DNA of 64,000 nucleotides from Providencia rustigianii DSM 4541 (GCF_000156395.1 NZ_GG703819.1:115194-179193), one strand, 5' to 3'; positions 25,164 through 32,689 are shown, numbered from the stretch's first letter. Notes: generated by a model not told the origin, from the letters alone. Numbers and translations: made by a program.

Positions 25164-25388
25164 TCACACCCCCAGTGCTTTAGCTATATCACGGCAGGCG
25201 TTCTGGTACTGTTCCGGCGTGAGTTTCTTTGAAAGCAGCTTTTGTTTTTGTTGTTCGTACTGTTCCCAAACGCTTAGCGCAGCCGCTCTTCTACCCTCGA
25301 AAACGTCTTCGATTTTCTCTCTATCCGCTGGTTCTCCGTTCAACAAAAAACCATTGCGATAGGTTATTTTCTCAATTGTTCTTAGCAT
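25164..25388 (-). CDS. Phage hypothetical protein (74 residues)
   Basis: A helical, Glu/Lys/Gln-rich protein (RRAAALSVWEQYEQQKQKLLSKKLTPEQYQNACRDIAKALGV). Its start uses GAGGCAAGACCAATG (25,400-25,386). The stop lies one base before the GTG of the O-like gene, so the two are probably coupled. I recognise no family. Position in the early operon suggests a replication accessory. Confidence 0.6.
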   Translation of the reverse strand: MLRTIEKITYRNGFLLNGEPADREKIEDVFEGRRAAALSVWEQYEQQKQKLLSKKLTPEQYQNACRDIAKALGV

Positions 25389-25405
25389 TGGTCTTGCCTC
25401 TTGAA

Positions 25406-25861
25406 TTAATGCACGCTGGTCTGACGTGGTATCGCATTTAACGCAATGACTGCATTATTAATATGGTGTGACATGTCACGACCCTCTAATAAAATTTCGC
25501 TAATTGCCTCAGCAAATCGTTGTATTGCAATTGAAGCTAGGTAATTTTTTGTATCACCACGAATGCGAGCTAATCTCGATGCCGGTAATGCAATTTCTAT
25601 TGCCGGCATTAACTCAACTATTTTTCTGATAGATGCGGGGGAATCACCACGCAACCAACGAAATATCTGTTGCCGGTTATTATTAATCGCTTTCCAATCA
25701 GCCCTACCCGATTCGTCTTCGATCACATGCAAACGCACTTGTGACCTGTTTTTTACAATGCCTAAATAAGCACGGCTAACCTCAATAGCTACATGCTCTT
25801 GACCTTGCTCCGCTGCCCAATCCTCAATTTCAGAACGGACAATATCGATATCAAAATTCAT
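25406..25861 (-). CDS. YdaT-like regulator/toxin family protein (CII position)
   Basis: The opening (IEDWAAEQGQEHVAIEVSRAYLG), the central QQIFRWLRGDSPASIRKIVELMPAIEIALP and the length (151 residues) resemble the YdaT family of Rac-like prophages, which lie next to cro/YdaS genes. In this slot lambdoid phages usually carry a cII-type regulator, so a role in early lysis-lysogeny control is inferred. A GTGACATGTCAC palindrome lies in its 3' half (25,468-25,479). ATG 25,861 follows AGGAGACG. Confidence 0.65.
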   Translation of the reverse strand: MNFDIDIVRSEIEDWAAEQGQEHVAIEVSRAYLGIVKNRSQVRLHVIEDESGRADWKAINNNRQQIFRWLRGDSPASIRKIVELMPAIEIALPASRLARIRGDTKNYLASIAIQRFAEAISEILLEGRDMSHHINNAVIALNAIPRQTSVH

Positions 25862-25970
25862 CTACTCGCGTCTCCTGTCGCAAAATTGATTATTAAGAAT
25901 CAGTTTTTATTTTTTAATCAAATACACTAATAAACAGTGAGCTGCATATGTTTAAAATAACAACATGATT

Positions 25971-26180
25971 TTAGGCAACATTCTTACTACCGCTGATTAA
26001 CCATGATGGTTCGCACTTTAAAGCACTTGCGATCTCAATAATAAATCTAGGTTTTTTTATAAGTCCTGATTCAATTTGCTGGATAGATTGCTGCTTCAAT
26101 CCAACCATATCTGCAAGTTCTGACTGAGTTAAATTGAGTTCAACTCGGCGACTCTTAACTCTTTCTGAAAGCGTATTCAT
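25971..26180 (-). CDS. cro: Cro-like repressor
   Basis: The start is ATG 26,180 ([19 protein letters not shown]) with GGAGACGCAA upstream, giving 69 residues. An XRE helix-turn-helix is clear ([22 protein letters not shown]), very similar to the N-terminus of the divergent cI gene. It is the first gene of the leftward early transcript and lies beside three operators. By analogy with lambda it would repress cI. A longer upstream frame is rejected because it runs through the operators. Confidence 0.88.
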   Translation of the reverse strand: MNTLSERVKSRRVELNLTQSELADMVGLKQQSIQQIESGLIKKPRFIIEIASALKCEPSWLISGSKNVA

Positions 26181-26194
26181 TTGCGTCTCCTTTT

Positions 26195-26257
26195 TAACAA
26201 AGTTTCTTGTATTTAAAAACAAACTAACTTGTTTGTCAATTACAGGTTTTCTTGTAA
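26195..26257. promoter_or_regulatory. Three tandem repressor operators between cro and cI (OR-like)
   Basis: Three 18-bp sites share the plan NNACAA-N6-TTGTNN: 26,195-26,212 (TAACAA-AGTTTC-TTGTAT), 26,217-26,234 (AAACAA-ACTAAC-TTGTTT) and 26,240-26,257 (TTACAG-GTTTTC-TTGTAA). Their centres are 22 and 23 bp apart, so all lie on nearly one face of the helix, as in lambda OR. The middle site falls within the cro promoter spacer. Confidence 0.82.
26211..26239 (-). promoter_or_regulatory. Leftward early promoter PR-like (cro, replication)
   Basis: On the minus strand a perfect TTGACA (26,239-26,234) and TTAAAT (26,216-26,211) are separated by exactly 17 bases. The middle operator occupies the spacer, and the outer ones flank it. 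Transcription would begin near 26,204 and give a short leader to cro. Confidence 0.82.
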
Positions 26258-26260
26258 TCA
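26233..26260 (+). promoter_or_regulatory. Candidate cI promoter (PRM-like)
   Basis: TTGTCA (26,233-26,238) and TAATCA (26,255-26,260) lie 16 bases apart on the plus strand. The third operator lies between them. The boxes are weaker than those of the divergent promoter, as expected for a PRM. The cI start lies 27 bases downstream with AGGGGG before it. Confidence 0.5.
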
Positions 26261-26286
26261 TCTTCTTGTATTTTTTAGGGGGTTAT

Positions 26287-26979
26287 ATGTCGATTTCTGA
26301 ACGAGTTAAAAATAAAAGAATTCTTCTCAATCTGACTCAGGCAGAGTTAGCTGAAACCGTTGGAACTACCCAGCAATCGATAGAACAACTAGAAAGCGGA
26401 AAAACTAAGCGCCCTAGATTTTTACCTGAATTAGCAAAAGCATTATCTTGCTCAGTTGATTGGCTTGTAACAGGAAGAGAAAACAACAATGACTCACTCC
26501 CTCCGGAAAACGAGTGGGGAAGTATTAAGTCATGGGATAGTAAAACCCCATTAGAATCTGATGAGGTTGAAGTTCCTTTCTACAAAGATATAGAGTTTGC
26601 CTGTGGTAATGGCGGATGTATTGATATTGATTATAACGGCTTTAAATTGAGATTTTCTAAGTCAACACTACGTCGAATTGGCGCACCTACTGATGGATCA
26701 ACTATTGCATGTTTTCCTGCAAATGGGGATAGCATGGAACCAGTAATACCTAACAATGCAGCTGTAGCAATTGACATGGCAAATAAAAAAATAATTGATG
26801 GTAAAGTCTACGCTATAGACCAAGACGGTCTAAAACGCTTAAAAATGTTATATAGAAGACCAGGTGGAAAACTAATTATTCGCAGTTATAACCGTGATGA
26901 ATATGAAGATGAAGAAGCTGATGAAGACAGCGTGACGATTATCGGCAGAATGTTTTGGTATTCTGTTCTTGATTACTAA
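26287..26979 (+). CDS. cI: CI-like repressor, XRE HTH plus S24 LexA-type peptidase
   Basis: The protein has 230 residues from ATG 26,287, preceded by AGGGGG. Residues 1-60 are an XRE DNA-binding domain ([23 protein letters not shown]). Residues about 95-228 form an S24 domain: probable self-cleavage site Cys106-Gly107, nucleophile Ser149 in NGDSMEP and Lys183 in LKRL. RecA-triggered autocleavage would induce the prophage under SOS. Operator half-sites ACAA/TTGT fit its tandem sites. The next gene starts ten bases after its stop, so they are likely co-transcribed in the lysogen. Confidence 0.93.
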   Translation: MSISERVKNKRILLNLTQAELAETVGTTQQSIEQLESGKTKRPRFLPELAKALSCSVDWLVTGRENNNDSLPPENEWGSIKSWDSKTPLESDEVEVPFYKDIEFACGNGGCIDIDYNGFKLRFSKSTLRRIGAPTDGSTIACFPANGDSMEPVIPNNAAVAIDMANKKIIDGKVYAIDQDGLKRLKMLYRRPGGKLIIRSYNRDEYEDEEADEDSVTIIGRMFWYSVLDY

Positions 26980-26988
26980 GGTAACTCT

Positions 26989-28146
26989 ATGGAAAATTTC
27001 AAGTTAAAGCTTAAAAATCATGTGGACCATGTAAAACAGGTTGGGCAACACTGCTCAACAGAGGAAACCACAAAACAGGCGTTAATACTACCTTTTCTCG
27101 ATATCCTCGGCTTTAGCCCTTATGACCCACAAAAAGTTAAGGCAGAATACGGCGCTGATTTCCCTGGTGTAAAAGCAAATGAGCGTGTTGACTATGCGCT
27201 CTTTTGCCAAGATGTTCCCGTTATGTTCATTGAAGCCAAATGTTATTTTGAAAAATTAGATAACCATTGCCCTCAACTTTCTAGATATTTCAATTCCACA
27301 CCTGAAGTCACTATATCAGCTATAACTAATGGATTGGAATGGCGTTTCTTTACTGATTTGAAACAAAAAAACGTTATGGATCCAACTCCATTCTTACGCA
27401 TTAGAATGGATGAAATTAGTGATTCAGATGCAGGTCAATTATTTCGCTTTAGACACGATAAATTCAAACCTGAAGCATTAAGAACTCTAGCTGAAGAGAG
27501 CGTATATCTATCTGCTTTCACTAAAACTATTAGTTCAAGTCTAAGAGATGTTGATAGTGAGTTTGTTCGCTATGTTGCTAGCCGCTCGAATGTTGAAAGA
27601 CAATTAAATCAGCGCTTTATCGATTCTATAACCCCTCTAGTCAAGCAAGCTGTTGAACGTTCTGTCAGTGCAATGGTAGTTTCAGGCTTATCTGGTAAGT
27701 TTGCTTATGGCGAAGAGCCCGTAGAAACAGCAACAGAGGAAACTCAAGAGTCTAATGAATTAAAAGATATTATTGATCCTGATAATCCAAACATTATTAC
27801 CACCACTAATGAATTAACTTTATTTGAAAAAATAAAACAGATCACCGGGTGTAATGAAATTGAATATAAAGATACTGAGTCTTACTTTGGTATCCTATAT
27901 CAAGGTAAAGTTAATCGTTGGATAGTTAGATTCTACGATAAGAAAAATAGTGCTTATCTCATGGTTCCGATAGAGATTACTGACCTATTAGGTAATGAAA
28001 TAAAGCGCGCAGGTTTAGAGTTAACAAATAACCGCATCACAATTCAATCCCCTGAAGATATATTAAGAATAACAGGTATCATTCTTGATTCGTTTGAATA
28101 TGTAAAAAACGATGAAAACTTCAGAAAAAAATCAGCTAGCGAATAA
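26989..28146 (+). CDS. HsdR-N-like (type I restriction R-subunit N-terminal) nuclease-domain protein, candidate exclusion factor
   Basis: This 385-residue protein has the restriction-like nuclease signature Asp68 (RVDYAL) then Glu82-Ala-Lys84 (VMFIEAKC) near its N-terminus, as in the HSDR_N family. The C-terminal part (about 270-385) forms a separate beta-rich domain (YQGKVNRWIVRFYDKKNSAYLMVPIEITDL). No helicase motifs and no HsdM/HsdS partners are present. It is co-transcribed with cI, so it is expressed in the lysogen. This placement is typical of prophage-borne defence genes; the function is inferred. Confidence 0.72.
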   Translation: MENFKLKLKNHVDHVKQVGQHCSTEETTKQALILPFLDILGFSPYDPQKVKAEYGADFPGVKANERVDYALFCQDVPVMFIEAKCYFEKLDNHCPQLSRYFNSTPEVTISAITNGLEWRFFTDLKQKNVMDPTPFLRIRMDEISDSDAGQLFRFRHDKFKPEALRTLAEESVYLSAFTKTISSSLRDVDSEFVRYVASRSNVERQLNQRFIDSITPLVKQAVERSVSAMVVSGLSGKFAYGEEPVETATEETQESNELKDIIDPDNPNIITTTNELTLFEKIKQITGCNEIEYKDTESYFGILYQGKVNRWIVRFYDKKNSAYLMVPIEITDLLGNEIKRAGLELTNNRITIQSPEDILRITGIILDSFEYVKNDENFRKKSASE

Positions 28147-28166
28147 TTATTGTGTAATACCTTTCT

Positions 28167-28192
28167 GCCCTTGCTTAACGTAAGGGCTTTTT
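28167..28192 (+). terminator. Terminator after cI-HsdR-N transcript
   Basis: GCCCTT (28,167-28,172) and AAGGGC (28,182-28,187) form a six-pair stem followed by TTTTTG on the plus strand, 20 bases after the stop codon of the nuclease gene. It closes the lysogenic transcript before the next promoter. Confidence 0.72.
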
Positions 28193-28368
28193 GTTTCCTT
28201 CTATCCTCTGTTTCTCTATTCACACCTCATTCAATGTAAAAACCATTTCTGCATACATTGATGTGATCCCCACCTCTTTTCCACAAAATTAAACAAAATA
28301 AATATCCTCATAAAAACAACCAACTACAAACAAATAAACAAGCAATACAAATTTAAACAAGTTTTTCA

Positions 28369-28398
28369 TTTACTTTAATACAATTTATCTTGTATATT
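28369..28398 (+). promoter_or_regulatory. Rightward early promoter with single OL-like operator
   Basis: A TTTACT box (28,369) and TATATT (28,393-28,398) with TG before it lie 18 bases apart. Overlapping the -10 is ATACAA-TTTATC-TTGTAT (28,378-28,395), a fourth copy of the cro/cI operator. The flanks carry several ACAA half-sites at roughly ten-base spacing (28,326, 28,338, 28,347, 28,357). It is placed where lambda has PL/OL. Confidence 0.65.
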
Positions 28399-28627
28399 AC
28401 AAACATCGAAACAAACAAGACCTCACAGCAAGTGTTTTGATAGGTGTTCAAACCAAATTTAGTTTTGCTGTTATGTCGGAGGAGAACCAAAGCTCTCATC
28501 GCGACCTTTCATGATTACCACGACATAACAGTGAATTTTTGCAGTACCAGGGAATTTAATTAGTTACCGACCAAAGCTACAAGGCAAGACCTGACAGCTC
28601 GGAAAGACGGGCATTGATTTACAGACG

Positions 28628-28651
28628 TAAAAAAACCCACCGAAGTGGGTT
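28628..28651 (-). terminator. Strong intrinsic terminator on the minus strand inside the leader
   Basis: Reading minus, AACCCAC and GTGGGTT form a seven-pair stem with a TTCG tetraloop followed by TTTTT. On the plus strand the same stem is followed only by CCTTTACC, a weak terminator. It would stop antisense transcription entering from the recombination operon or attenuate the forward transcript. Confidence 0.65.
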
Positions 28652-28715
28652 CCTTTACCTCGGGTCGCCGACCAAAGCTAACCGAGAATTCTACTAGCGC
28701 GACCAAACGCTAGAA

Positions 28716-28742
28716 GAGGCAAGACCAATGATAAATCACTGA
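28716..28742 (+). other. Start signal GAGGCAAGACCAATG followed by a four-codon frame
   Basis: The conserved 15-mer start signal at 28,716-28,730 opens a frame that reads Met-Ile-Asn-His-stop. The next real gene starts 25 bases later with its own AAAGGAG. The signal is therefore either a leader peptide or the remnant of a deleted gene. Confidence 0.6.
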
Positions 28743-28767
28743 TCACAGTTATTTTAAAGGAGCTGCT

Positions 28768-29100
28768 ATGAAAGCACAACCTAAAACCCTAAGCGTTACG
28801 CTTTACATCCACGCACGAAAGCAATTTGACGGTTCATATCACTACGCAGCATTCACATTTAAAGCCGATGTTAGTTTAGGTGTAGGTTTCGTTGTATCAG
28901 AACATACCGTTGAAATTCCATTTCAAGAATTAACCTCAGAGCAATTAGTAAGTGCTGAAATTGAGATATTACGCGAAGAGCAAAATAAAATTCTTGCTGA
29001 TGCGCAGGTGAAATCAAGCTTACTTGAAGATCAGATCCAAATGCTGCTTTGTTTAGAAGGCAAGCCAATTTCTAAAATTGACGAAGAAATCCCCTATTAA
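28768..29100 (+). CDS. Phage hypothetical protein (110 residues)
   Basis: The first full gene of the rightward early operon, with AAAGGAGC before ATG 28,768. The N-terminal half is beta-like (LSVTLYIHARKQFDGSYHYAAFTF) and the C-terminal half is acidic and helical. It ends immediately before the GAGGCAAGACC start signal of the recombination gene. I do not recognise its family. Its position resembles that of small anti-host or anti-RecBCD proteins, but there is no direct sign of such function. Confidence 0.6.
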   Translation: MKAQPKTLSVTLYIHARKQFDGSYHYAAFTFKADVSLGVGFVVSEHTVEIPFQELTSEQLVSAEIEILREEQNKILADAQVKSSLLEDQIQMLLCLEGKPISKIDEEIPY

Positions 29101-29112
29101 GAGGCAAGACCA

Positions 29113-31119
29113 ATGAAAACTTTTATCTGTGTATTTGAGCCAACGACCGAGGCTCGCTCCAACGGAGCAGTACCATTAACTATCGCTTTAAATGCAACTA
29201 ACGAAAAGCTAGCTAGCGCATCAGCAATGATCAAGCTTTCAGAATCTTATCCGGAAGCCATGGATAATTTCAACACTGACGAACCTATCGTTTGTGAAGA
29301 TGCTATGGGATCCCCTCGCCCTGCTATCGGTGAATTTGATGAAGTATTTGCTTCTCAAAATGAATTTAACGGCACTAGCTGGCAGCCTATCGTTTATAAA
29401 GACTTTAATAAATTAGCGCCGATGGTCCGTATTGCTGCAACCCTGCTATATGGCAAAACTCAGTTTACAGATGCGGAATATAGCCAAGCTATCAAATTCG
29501 TGCACGAAGGCAGCGATCAGCCAAAAATCCGTAATATCGGTAAAGGGCTGGCTAAAATCAGTGCTGTATGCACGATGGATGCAGAACAAACTATCGAAAT
29601 TGCACAAGCCGTTTCTGAGTTCGCTGATGATGAAATCACCATTGAAGATGCTACCGCCCTCGGTAAAAGTTATTTGAAAGAAGAACCTAAGCTGGAAGTG
29701 ACATCCGCAACAAAAAGTGAAAACGATGAGCCAATTCTCAAACGTGACTACGCCACGCTTGATATGGAGGTTGCCCTCGCATTAATTGGTGATGTTGATT
29801 TTGACGCTATCCGTAGTGCTGATATCCGTAAAGCTAAAGAATTAATAGCAGCTGAAGATAAAGCATGGAAACGTTTATCAATGGACTTGCGCACACTCCC
29901 TAGCGTTCTCGATATACCGCGCGAAAACATCTTCGCATTAGTGTCTGAGGCACGCGAGAAACCTGAATTATTTGATGATGCCAATGCCCGTAAGGCGTTT
30001 ATCGATGCAAAACTTGGTGCCGAAAATCCAAAAGTAACCTCCTTAGGTAATGGTCGTTTTTCAGTTGATAACTTAGGTACCAAACCGGCTAATGATGAAG
30101 ATCCCAAAGAGCCCGTTACCAAAGAAAAAACCAGACGCGGCAGTAAGAAAAAAGAAACACCGGCTAAAGAAGAAAAAGAACCTGAAACCGTTGCTATTGA
30201 AACTAAAGAAACACCAGCAGTTACTAAACCAATTTCCGCTGTAACTGCTGAGCAAGATGATTTTGAACATCGTGCAACAGTTATCGATGAAGTGCTCGAA
30301 GGCAATAACGACCACCTCAGCATTTGGAAGCGCGTGCAGCGCACTGACGCACGATTTACCAAGCCTTTAGAGGGTATGGGATTTACTGGTACCAGCATTA
30401 ACAGCACTTACATGTTTATGCGTGCGACTGAAATCTTTGGTCCTATCGGTGAAGGATGGGGATATGAAGTTATTGAAGAAAAGTTCATTGATGGGAAGCC
30501 ACTCGTAGAACCCGTTCTCGATGAACGTAATAAACAAGTAGCAACTAAATTTTTACGTGATAGTGATGGTTCATTATTTTGTGAACAGAACCATTCACTC
30601 AAAATTAAGTTCTGGTACAACACTGAACGTGGATTACGCGGTGAATTCGAAAGTTACGGCGCCACACCTTATCGATACCAAACTAATTACGGTATCAAAG
30701 TCGACGGTGAAGTAATTAAAAAATCACTCACCGATGCAATTAAGAAAGCATTATCGATGCTTGGATTCAGCTCTGATGTGTTTATGGGAATGCACGATAA
30801 CCCTGAATATGTTGCAAGCAATAAACTCGAGTATGAAATCAAAGCAGCGACAGACAATGCCGAAGATACAACTCGCGTTCGTAAAGAGTTAGACGAGAAA
30901 TTCACTCGACACACTGAGACTATGCGCAGTGCTGTCACAGCAAATGAATTACGTGGTATTACTTCAACCCTTACCCGTGAAATCTCAACCCACGCTAAAT
31001 TAGCTAAACAACGTGGTGATACTGAATATGAAAAATATTTAAACGGTCGTCTTCGCAGATTAAAAGAAATTGAAGATGAGTGTTTAGACCAACTGAAACA
31101 AAAAGAAGAGGCAATCTAA
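29113..31119 (+). CDS. Large recombination protein: RecE-N-like region fused to Rad52-like annealing domain
   Basis: The protein has 668 residues. Residues about 1-200 (EFNGTSWQPIVYKDFNKLAPMVRIAA...) recall the N-terminal region of RecE-type exonucleases. Residues about 310-400 are a Lys/Glu/Pro/Thr-rich linker. The C-terminal 260 residues contain WKRVQRTDARFTKP, GEGWGYEVIEEKF and KKSLTDAIKKALSMLGFSSDV, reminiscent of single-strand annealing proteins of the Rad52 superfamily. No exonuclease active-site motif is evident. The start uses GAGGCAAGACCAATG; TAATG couples it to Gp157. Assignment is by motif recognition only. Confidence 0.62.
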   Translation: MKTFICVFEPTTEARSNGAVPLTIALNATNEKLASASAMIKLSESYPEAMDNFNTDEPIVCEDAMGSPRPAIGEFDEVFASQNEFNGTSWQPIVYKDFNKLAPMVRIAATLLYGKTQFTDAEYSQAIKFVHEGSDQPKIRNIGKGLAKISAVCTMDAEQTIEIAQAVSEFADDEITIEDATALGKSYLKEEPKLEVTSATKSENDEPILKRDYATLDMEVALALIGDVDFDAIRSADIRKAKELIAAEDKAWKRLSMDLRTLPSVLDIPRENIFALVSEAREKPELFDDANARKAFIDAKLGAENPKVTSLGNGRFSVDNLGTKPANDEDPKEPVTKEKTRRGSKKKETPAKEEKEPETVAIETKETPAVTKPISAVTAEQDDFEHRATVIDEVLEGNNDHLSIWKRVQRTDARFTKPLEGMGFTGTSINSTYMFMRATEIFGPIGEGWGYEVIEEKFIDGKPLVEPVLDERNKQVATKFLRDSDGSLFCEQNHSLKIKFWYNTERGLRGEFESYGATPYRYQTNYGIKVDGEVIKKSLTDAIKKALSMLGFSSDVFMGMHDNPEYVASNKLEYEIKAATDNAEDTTRVRKELDEKFTRHTETMRSAVTANELRGITSTLTREISTHAKLAKQRGDTEYEKYLNGRLRRLKEIEDECLDQLKQKEEAI

Positions 31120-31619
31120 TGACCAAGGTAAAGGCAATCGCAATAGCGGCTGATTATGACAAATTACAACAGCTCGTTGAGTCGGGTGAGTTCTCTGCAG
31201 AAGATGTCGCAGATACGTTAGAAGGTCTTGAAGGTGAATTAGGCGATAAGCTAGACGCAATTATGGTTCACGTTCGTAATATTGAAGGGCAAGCTGAAAC
31301 CCTAAGTAAAGAATCGAAACGTCTAGCTGAGCGTAAAAACCAATTCGATAATCAAATTAAAAACTTAAAACAGTATGCCTTAACGTGTTTATTAACATCT
31401 GGAAAAGATAGCTTAAAAACGTTGAGAAATACGTTTACAGCAAGAAAAGGCACTGTATCTGTTGTCATTGATGATGAATCATTACTTCCTGACGAATTAA
31501 TTGATGTTCAAACTGTGACTGCACCCGATAAAAAAGCAATTAAAGCGCGTATTGATAAAGGTGAAATTATAGATGGAGCACACCTTGAAACTGGGGCGCG
31601 TACTCTGCAAGTTCGTTAA
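31119..31619 (+). CDS. Gp157-like phage protein
   Basis: The start is ATG 31,119, overlapping the previous stop (TAATG), giving 166 residues. Long N-terminal coiled coil (about 20-95: VADTLEGLEGELGDKLDAIMVHVRNIEGQAETLSKESKRLAERK...) and the C-terminal segment VTAPDKKAIKARIDKGE are typical of the Siphovirus Gp157 family. Gp157 is often next to single-strand annealing proteins and helps phage resistance/recombination in streptococcal phages. A hairpin GCGCCCA/TGGGCGC follows at 31,628-31,645. Confidence 0.8.
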   Translation: MTKVKAIAIAADYDKLQQLVESGEFSAEDVADTLEGLEGELGDKLDAIMVHVRNIEGQAETLSKESKRLAERKNQFDNQIKNLKQYALTCLLTSGKDSLKTLRNTFTARKGTVSVVIDDESLLPDELIDVQTVTAPDKKAIKARIDKGEIIDGAHLETGARTLQVR

Positions 31620-31663
31620 TACCTATAGCGCCCATTACTGGGCGCATTATCAGGAGAGACATT

Positions 31664-31843
31664 ATGGCTATGAAACTTGAAGTGATTATTACTCACGATG
31701 AAGCAAGCAATAAGTGCAGCGTAGAGTGGTCTACAGATACAACTGAGCATGTGACAACTCAAGAAGAACATACTCTATCAATGGTAAAAAAAGCGGTTTT
31801 ACTGCAACTAGGCTACCCAACATCATCGGTAATTATTCACTAG
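31664..31843 (+). CDS. Small phage protein (59 residues)
   Basis: A frame from ATG 31,664 with CAGGAGAG upstream encodes MAMKLEVIITHDEASNKCSV and ends at 31,843. It has one Cys and mixed alpha/beta composition. I do not recognise it. The stop is directly followed by the palindrome CGTGACATGTCACG. Confidence 0.6.
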   Translation: MAMKLEVIITHDEASNKCSVEWSTDTTEHVTTQEEHTLSMVKKAVLLQLGYPTSSVIIH

Positions 31844-31857
31844 CGTGACATGTCACG
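31844..31857. repeat. 14-bp palindrome CGTGACATGTCACG between two early genes
   Basis: A perfect palindrome in the 25-base gap between small genes. Its 12-bp core is one of three in the prophage (others at 10,832-10,843 and 25,468-25,479). Candidate protein-binding site for an unknown regulator. Confidence 0.6.
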
Positions 31858-31868
31858 GTGTATTTATT

Positions 31869-32099
31869 ATGAAAAATAACCTAGAAGATTTACATAACTA
31901 CTTGTTCATGCAATTGGAAAGGCTGTCTGATGAAGATCTTAAAGGGGAGGAACTTAAAGAGGAGATTGGGCGTGCAAAGGCTTTATCCGCAGTTGCATCA
32001 CAAATCGTCAATAATGGGCAGTTGGCGATTAGTGTTAAGCGTATGGCTAGTGAAGGGCGTATTAAAGACGCCCCTAATTATCTGGAAGTTAAAAAATGA
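31869..32099 (+). CDS. Small phage protein (76 residues)
   Basis: A mostly helical, acidic protein starting at ATG 31,869 (MKNNLEDLHNYLFMQLERL). The middle contains GRAKALSAVASQIVNNGQLAI, which suggests a short helical bundle. It overlaps the start of the HNH gene by four bases (ATGA). I do not know its family; proteins of this plan occur in early operons of enterobacterial prophages. Confidence 0.6.
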   Translation: MKNNLEDLHNYLFMQLERLSDEDLKGEELKEEIGRAKALSAVASQIVNNGQLAISVKRMASEGRIKDAPNYLEVKK

Positions 32100-32689
32100 G
32101 CCGATTTTCTTATAACGAAGAAATGCGTGATTGGATGCGTAAAAACTACCTATTATCGCTCCCTCAACTCACCATTAACTTTAATAGCCGGTTCGGTACC
32201 ACTCGATCAAAAGACATGATCAATGGGTTACGTAAAAGCCTGAAATTGAAAACTGGTAGGTCTGGAGTGTTTATTAAAGGAAATATACCCGCCAATAAAG
32301 GTATTAAAGGTTTAAAGGGGGCAAATTCAGGATCTTTTAAAAAGAATCATATTCCTCATAACCGCCATGAAATTGGCGCAGAAGTCATAGCTACAACTGG
32401 ATATATCAAAGTAAAAACAGGCTTGCCGAGCGAGTGGAAATTTAAACATATTTTGCTATGGGAAAAGAGTAACGGAAAGATACCCAAAGGTCATGTTATC
32501 AAATTCATAGATGGCAACCCATTAAACTGCACCATTGAGAATTTAATGATGATTACTAAACCAGAGCATGGAGTAATGAACCGCTTCTTTTCTGGTGTAT
32601 CAGCTGAATATAAACCGGCTATCTTGCAATTGGCTAAAATTAAAATTGCAATTAGAAGCATAGAAAATAAGGGGCAAGACCAATGCTAA
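32096..32689 (+). CDS. HNH endonuclease
   Basis: This 197-residue protein has an N-terminal helical segment (YNEEMRDWMRKNYLLSLPQLT), a Gly/Lys-rich stretch with repeated GIKGLKG-like units, and a C-terminal HNH_3-type motif: FKHILLWEKSNGKIPKGHVIKFIDGNPLNCTIENL. Such free-standing HNH enzymes are often homing endonucleases in phages, so it may be an intruder between two early genes. It overlaps the upstream gene by 4 bases and the next start signal lies in its 3' end. Confidence 0.78.
   Translation: MSRFSYNEEMRDWMRKNYLLSLPQLTINFNSRFGTTRSKDMINGLRKSLKLKTGRSGVFIKGNIPANKGIKGLKGANSGSFKKNHIPHNRHEIGAEVIATTGYIKVKTGLPSEWKFKHILLWEKSNGKIPKGHVIKFIDGNPLNCTIENLMMITKPEHGVMNRFFSGVSAEYKPAILQLAKIKIAIRSIENKGQDQC

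Larger units (their letters stand above)
28399..28767 (+). other. Structured leader RNA of the recombination operon
   Basis: There is no gene-sized frame between 28,147 and 28,767. The leader contains: a stem at 28,464-28,478/28,521-28,535 (CTGTTATGTCG pairs with CGACATAACAG, with G-U extensions); an inner hairpin GAGA/TCTC enclosing ACCAAAGC (28,482-28,497); a 13-bp direct repeat CCGACCAAAGCTA at 28,567 and 28,668; and a perfect six-pair hairpin CTAGCG/CGCTAG at 28,694-28,713 with loop CGACCAAA. The repeated loop motif suggests a protein- or polymerase-binding RNA such as an antitermination element. Confidence 0.55.

Noticed and set aside
29748-30407. Long minus-strand frame (219 codons) within the recombination gene.
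   Set aside because: It is antisense to a well-supported coding frame, Ser/Leu-rich and without start signals.
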